A stretch of DNA of 64,000 nucleotides, taken from Paenibacillus antibioticophila. GTDB lineage: Bacteria > Bacillota > Bacilli > Paenibacillales > Paenibacillaceae. Both the position numbers and the translations under genes were made by a program. Positions 63,927 through 64,000 of this stretch are shown here, piece after piece. The stretch spans positions 1,736,819-1,800,818 of the forward strand of contig NZ_HG005139.1 in assembly GCF_000455265.1 (NCBI RefSeq), in the 5' to 3' direction. Position 1 is the stretch's first letter; the number at the start of each line of letters is the position of its first letter. A model generated the notes under the pieces. That model was not told the origin of the DNA and did not search any database. It worked only from the letters and a program-made list of their open reading frames with translations.

Positions 63927-64000
63927 GTATGAAGCGGAGAGAAGTTTTTTGCTTATCCCCAATCACATAACGTGATTCTCGAAGAGATGACCCGAGCCTA

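Overview
The window reads as a chromosomal segment of a Paenibacillus-like, endospore-forming Firmicute. The pointers are strong AGGAGG-type ribosome sites with many TTG and GTG starts, nar, nre, ywiC, Bce, Erm and Arr homologues of Bacillales type, and a family of 130 bp palindromic intergenic repeats. Species cannot be fixed from sequence reading alone. Most of the window is of medium to high GC, whereas roughly 27.5-44.1 kb is visibly AT-rich and full of broken genes.

Layout. (1) 1-3.6 kb: the 3' part of a biotin-independent malonate decarboxylase operon (end of mdcA, then mdcB, mdcC, a fused mdcDE and mdcG), closed by a terminator. (2) 3.7-21.3 kb: an anaerobic nitrate-respiration block. 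It has an oxygen-sensing two-component system of the NreBC type with an NreA-like GAF protein, a nitrate transporter NarK carrying an unusual C-terminal PAS domain, mobB, narGHJI, and a long co-directional molybdenum-cofactor run (mobA, moeB, moaD, moaC, moaE, moaA). This is followed by a deleted modA/modB remnant and ywiC. narK and narG share an AGGG-N4-CCCC operator-like site at exactly the same distance from their -10 boxes. (3) 21.4-27.5 kb: a ZIP metal transporter, a membrane metallophosphoesterase, repeats, a small membrane protein, an Erm rRNA methyltransferase with a recognisable leader-peptide attenuator, and an AI-2E-family exporter.

(4) 27.5-44.1 kb: an AT-rich accessory zone. It holds an Arr rifampin ADP-ribosyltransferase, two decayed copies of a gene block (MFS1, MFS2, DUF1349 gene, AraC regulator, DUF1349 gene) in which different members survive in each copy, and a virtually identical duplicated MFS gene. 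Between the copies lies a compact cassette for glutathione-dependent formaldehyde removal: an HxlR regulator, class III alcohol dehydrogenase, S-formylglutathione hydrolase and the bifunctional glutathione synthetase GshF. The cassette could make the thiol that its own enzymes need, in a lineage that normally uses bacillithiol. A tyrosine recombinase lies just past its right edge.

(5) 45.3-61.2 kb: drug and peptide resistance. There is a BceRS-BceAB-type peptide-sensing module followed by two orphan lipoprotein solute-binding proteins and the tail of a lost second permease; a heterodimeric ABC multidrug exporter (one half frameshifted near its end) with an upstream two-component system; and a TetR regulator divergent from a DrrAB-like ABC-2 exporter. 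(6) 61.3-64 kb: a fifth copy of the palindromic repeat and a short UvrA paralogue of the DrrC type.

The main points for follow-up are the GSH/formaldehyde cassette, the NarK-PAS fusion with its shared nar operator, the covarying repeat family, and the erm leader. All functional calls come from reading translations and motifs; no database search was possible.
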